DNA of 6,663 bases. Source: an uncultured Rhodospirillaceae bacterium. GTDB taxonomy: Bacteria > Pseudomonadota > Alphaproteobacteria > Rhodospirillales > UBA2165. Location of the stretch: NCBI GenBank assembly GCA_913054205.1, contig CAJXJM010000148.1, positions 1 through 6,663 of the forward strand, given 5' to 3'. The position numbers and the translations under genes were made by a program. The notes below the pieces were generated by a model, which worked only from the letters and a program-made list of their open reading frames with translations, was not told where the DNA came from and did no database searches. Shown one piece after another: positions 4,653 through 6,663 of this stretch (its first letter is position 1; the number at the start of each line of letters is the position of its first letter).

Positions 4653-6663
4653 ATGTTTGAAGCATTGCTTGAAGGCCTGATAGCGGTCTTTCAGTGGCCA
4701 GCAATTGGCTTTTTATTGTTAGGTGTTTTGTTAGGCATTTGGCTGGGGGCAGTCCCTGGTTTAGGCGGCATTATTGGACTAGTGCTTTTGCTGCCTTTTA
4801 CATTTGGCATGGACACCGTCCCGGCTTTTGCTCTGCTTCTTGGCATGTTTGCCGTCACCTCGACCAGTGACACCATTGCTTCCGTTATGCTCGGGATACC
4901 CGGGACAGCCGCGTCTCAGGCGACAATTTTGGATGGCTATCCGATGGCGCAGCAAGGCAAGGCGGCAAGGGCGTTTGGTGCAGCGTTTACCGTCTCAGCA
5001 TTTGGTGGCGTGTTCGGTGCCATGATACTCGCAGTTTCATTGCCTCTTATTCTACCAATCATCAAATCTTTTGCGTCACCTGAATTATTTGTGCTGGGCT
5101 TGCTTGGCTTGGCTATGGTTGGATCTTTGAGTGGCGGATCCATTCTTAAAGGTTTGACGGTAGCCTGCCTCGGCATATTACTCTCAACCATAGGATATGG
5201 TGAGGCCGAATCCATTCCGCGTTATCATTTTGAGACAGAATATTTGCTTGATAATTTACCGCTTATTCCTGTCGTGCTTGGCTTGTTTGCTATTCCTGAA
5301 ATTATGGAATTGTCTATTCGAAATGTGTCAATTTCGCGGGTGCCTAAAGATCAGACTGAAGGTGGTGGTATGATGGAAGGCGTCAAAGACGTCTTCCGCC
5401 ATCGGTGGCTAGCGCTCAGATGCGCTGCCATTGGCACTTATGTTGGAATGCTGCCGGGTCTGGGTGCCGCTATTGTCGATTGGGTTGCCTACGGACACGC
5501 CGTACAAAGTGCTAAAGACAAATCACAATTTGGCTTTGGTGATATTCGCGGCGTCATTGCGCCGGAAGCGGCCAATAACGCAACACGCGGCGGATCGCTC
5601 ATTCCGACGGTTGCCTTTGGCATTCCCGGAAGTCTGGGTACAGCGATTTTATTGGGTGCGCTTCTTATTCAAGGATTGAAACCCGGCCCTGATATGTTGA
5701 CAACTGAATTGCACATTACCTTCAGTATGGTGTGGACAATTGTGATCGCTAATATCCTTGCGGCTGGCCTGCTGATGATGTGGAGCAAGCAGGTTGCCAA
5801 AGTGGCGTTCTTGCCAGGTCATCTATTGGTACCCGGTGTTATCTTATTTGTTTTCCTAGGCGCTTGGCTCGGTGGTGCAGCTTTAGGCGACTGGATATCC
5901 TGCCTCACCTTTGGGATCATAGGATTTATAATGAAACGTGGTGGTTGGCCGCGACCGCCTTTAATCTTGGCCTTGATCCTTGGCAATATCATGGAGAATG
6001 CTTTCCAAATCAGCATGAGTGCGCATGATGGCTTTGGCTGGCTCGGTCGACCAATTGTCCTGATCGTTCTCGCCTTAATCGCCATAACGATATTTTTATC
6101 AGTGCGCGGTATTACTAAAAATAAAGCGAGTCTGAAGGAAGAGATTGGCGACGACCCATCTAAAGCCAAACGTCAGGAAGCATCCGAAGGCGGCGCTAGA
6201 AACCCTCTGATTTCCTTGCCATTCACTGTCGTTCTCTTCGCCTTATTCCTGTGGGCAGGTGTCCGAGCTTTTGAATGGCCGGAATCGGTGAATGAATTTC
6301 CGATCATGGCGACTGTACCCGGTGCTGTTATGCTATTTTTTGTGCTCTACCATGATTGGCGTGATGCGAATAAAGAAATTGAGATTCACGGCGGGCTTTC
6401 TGCGGCCTATGACGTCGCCCTTGAAAAAGCTGTTGTGCATAGGGCCATTATGTTTTTTGGTTATTTGCTGGCGATGATCTTTGTCATGCTGGTTGTCGGA
6501 CAAAAATTTGCGCTACCGCTGTTTATATTTACCTACCTGATTCGCTGGGGAAGTTACAACTGGCGGGTTGCCGTTGGGTACGCATTTGGGGGCTGGGTCA
6601 TGATCGTTGGATTCTATGATCGCATACTCGATATGTTGTGGTATCCGTCATGGCTCTCAAATT
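4653..6663 (+). CDS. Tripartite tricarboxylate transporter permease, TctA-TctB fusion, cut by right edge
   Basis: The frame is open from 4578 through the window end without a stop; 670 codons are visible from the ATG at 4653 (MFEALLEGL). An in-frame TTG at 4641 (MDQIMFEAL) is an alternative start with AGGG at 4630-4633, and no strong ribosome-binding site favours the ATG. Residues 1 to about 487 are TctA, the large inner-membrane permease. They contain an internal two-fold pattern: PGLGG (35-39) with GIPGTAAS (from 81), and PGLGA (268-272) with GIPGSLGTA (from 323). The highly conserved block APEAANNATRGGSLIPT precedes the second GIPG. A polar charged linker (about 488-515, KNKASLKEEIGDDPSKAKRQ) leads to NPLISLPFTVVLF (from 517) and further hydrophobic helices, resembling the small TctB subunit. 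No separate tctB lies between binding protein and permease, which fits a fusion. It should form the ion-coupled membrane part working with the binding protein upstream. Confidence 0.93.
   Translation, partial: MFEALLEGLIAVFQWPAIGFLLLGVLLGIWLGAVPGLGGIIGLVLLLPFTFGMDTVPAFALLLGMFAVTSTSDTIASVMLGIPGTAASQATILDGYPMAQQGKAARAFGAAFTVSAFGGVFGAMILAVSLPLILPIIKSFASPELFVLGLLGLAMVGSLSGGSILKGLTVACLGILLSTIGYGEAESIPRYHFETEYLLDNLPLIPVVLGLFAIPEIMELSIRNVSISRVPKDQTEGGGMMEGVKDVFRHRWLALRCAAIGTYVGMLPGLGAAIVDWVAYGHAVQSAKDKSQFGFGDIRGVIAPEAANNATRGGSLIPTVAFGIPGSLGTAILLGALLIQGLKPGPDMLTTELHITFSMVWTIVIANILAAGLLMMWSKQVAKVAFLPGHLLVPGVILFVFLGAWLGGAALGDWISCLTFGIIGFIMKRGGWPRPPLILALILGNIMENAFQISMSAHDGFGWLGRPIVLIVLALIAITIFLSVRGITKNKASLKEEIGDDPSKAKRQEASEGGARNPLISLPFTVVLFALFLWAGVRAFEWPESVNEFPIMATVPGAVMLFFVLYHDWRDANKEIEIHGGLSAAYDVALEKAVVHRAIMFFGYLLAMIFVMLVVGQKFALPLFIFTYLIRWGSYNWRVAVGYAFGGWVMIVGFYDRILDMLWYPSWLSN

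Noticed and set aside
4804..5215. Open frames of 60-92 codons on both strands within the permease region
   Set aside because: They are shadows of the long TctA-TctB frame, which lacks a stop only because the window ends.
5431..5446. Sigma-54-like sequence TTGGCAC-N5-TTGG
   Set aside because: It lies inside the conserved TctA coding sequence just before the PGLGA motif and lacks the required C of the -12 GC pair.
1..6663. CRISPR array, tRNA or rRNA gene, insertion sequence, phage or defence module
   Set aside because: No spaced direct repeats, RNA-like structures, transposase or phage motifs were seen on either strand; nearly all of the window is explained by five protein-coding genes.

Overview
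The window looks like a transporter-rich segment of a Gram-negative proteobacterial chromosome, most likely alphaproteobacterial and possibly marine. Evidence for this is the pairing of a TRAP fused permease with a tripartite tricarboxylate transporter (TTT/Tct), a sigma-54 activator and a LysR regulator, plus Sec-type export of a periplasmic binding protein. The taxon is inferred from gene content. Base composition is moderate: hand counts of single 60-base lines gave 32/60 G+C in the sigma-54 activator gene and 25/60 in the lysR-type gene.

Layout from left to right: (1) the C-terminal third or so of a TRAP 4TM/12TM fused permease, cut by the left edge, + strand, ending at 610; (2) a short gap filled by a perfect 10-bp hairpin (639-662) that contains the ribosome-binding site of the next gene; (3) a sigma-54-dependent activator, + strand, 668-2287, with an AAA+ core, a Fis-type helix-turn-helix and an N-terminal sensor region I cannot assign; (4) a LysR-family regulator on the - strand, 2226-3263, whose last 20 codons overlap the 3' end of the activator gene tail to tail; (5) a 145-bp divergent control region with inverted repeats and a good sigma-70-type promoter for the lysR-type gene; (6) a TctC-type periplasmic binding protein, + strand, 3409-4485; (7) a strong stem-loop terminator (4526-4564), then a sequence resembling a sigma-54 promoter (4605-4619); (8) a large membrane gene, + strand, from about 4653 through the right edge with no stop, encoding a TctA permease fused to a TctB-like domain.

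Working model (inference): TctC captures an organic acid or similar small anion in the periplasm and hands it to the TctAB fusion in the inner membrane. The divergent LysR-type protein is the natural regulator of tctC. The sigma-54 activator may act on the TRAP operon to its left, on the tctAB promoter candidate to its right, or on a target outside the window. Neither substrate can be read from the sequence. I see no CRISPR array, RNA gene, insertion sequence, phage or defence gene. The novelty here lies in regulatory arrangement rather than in a new enzyme system.
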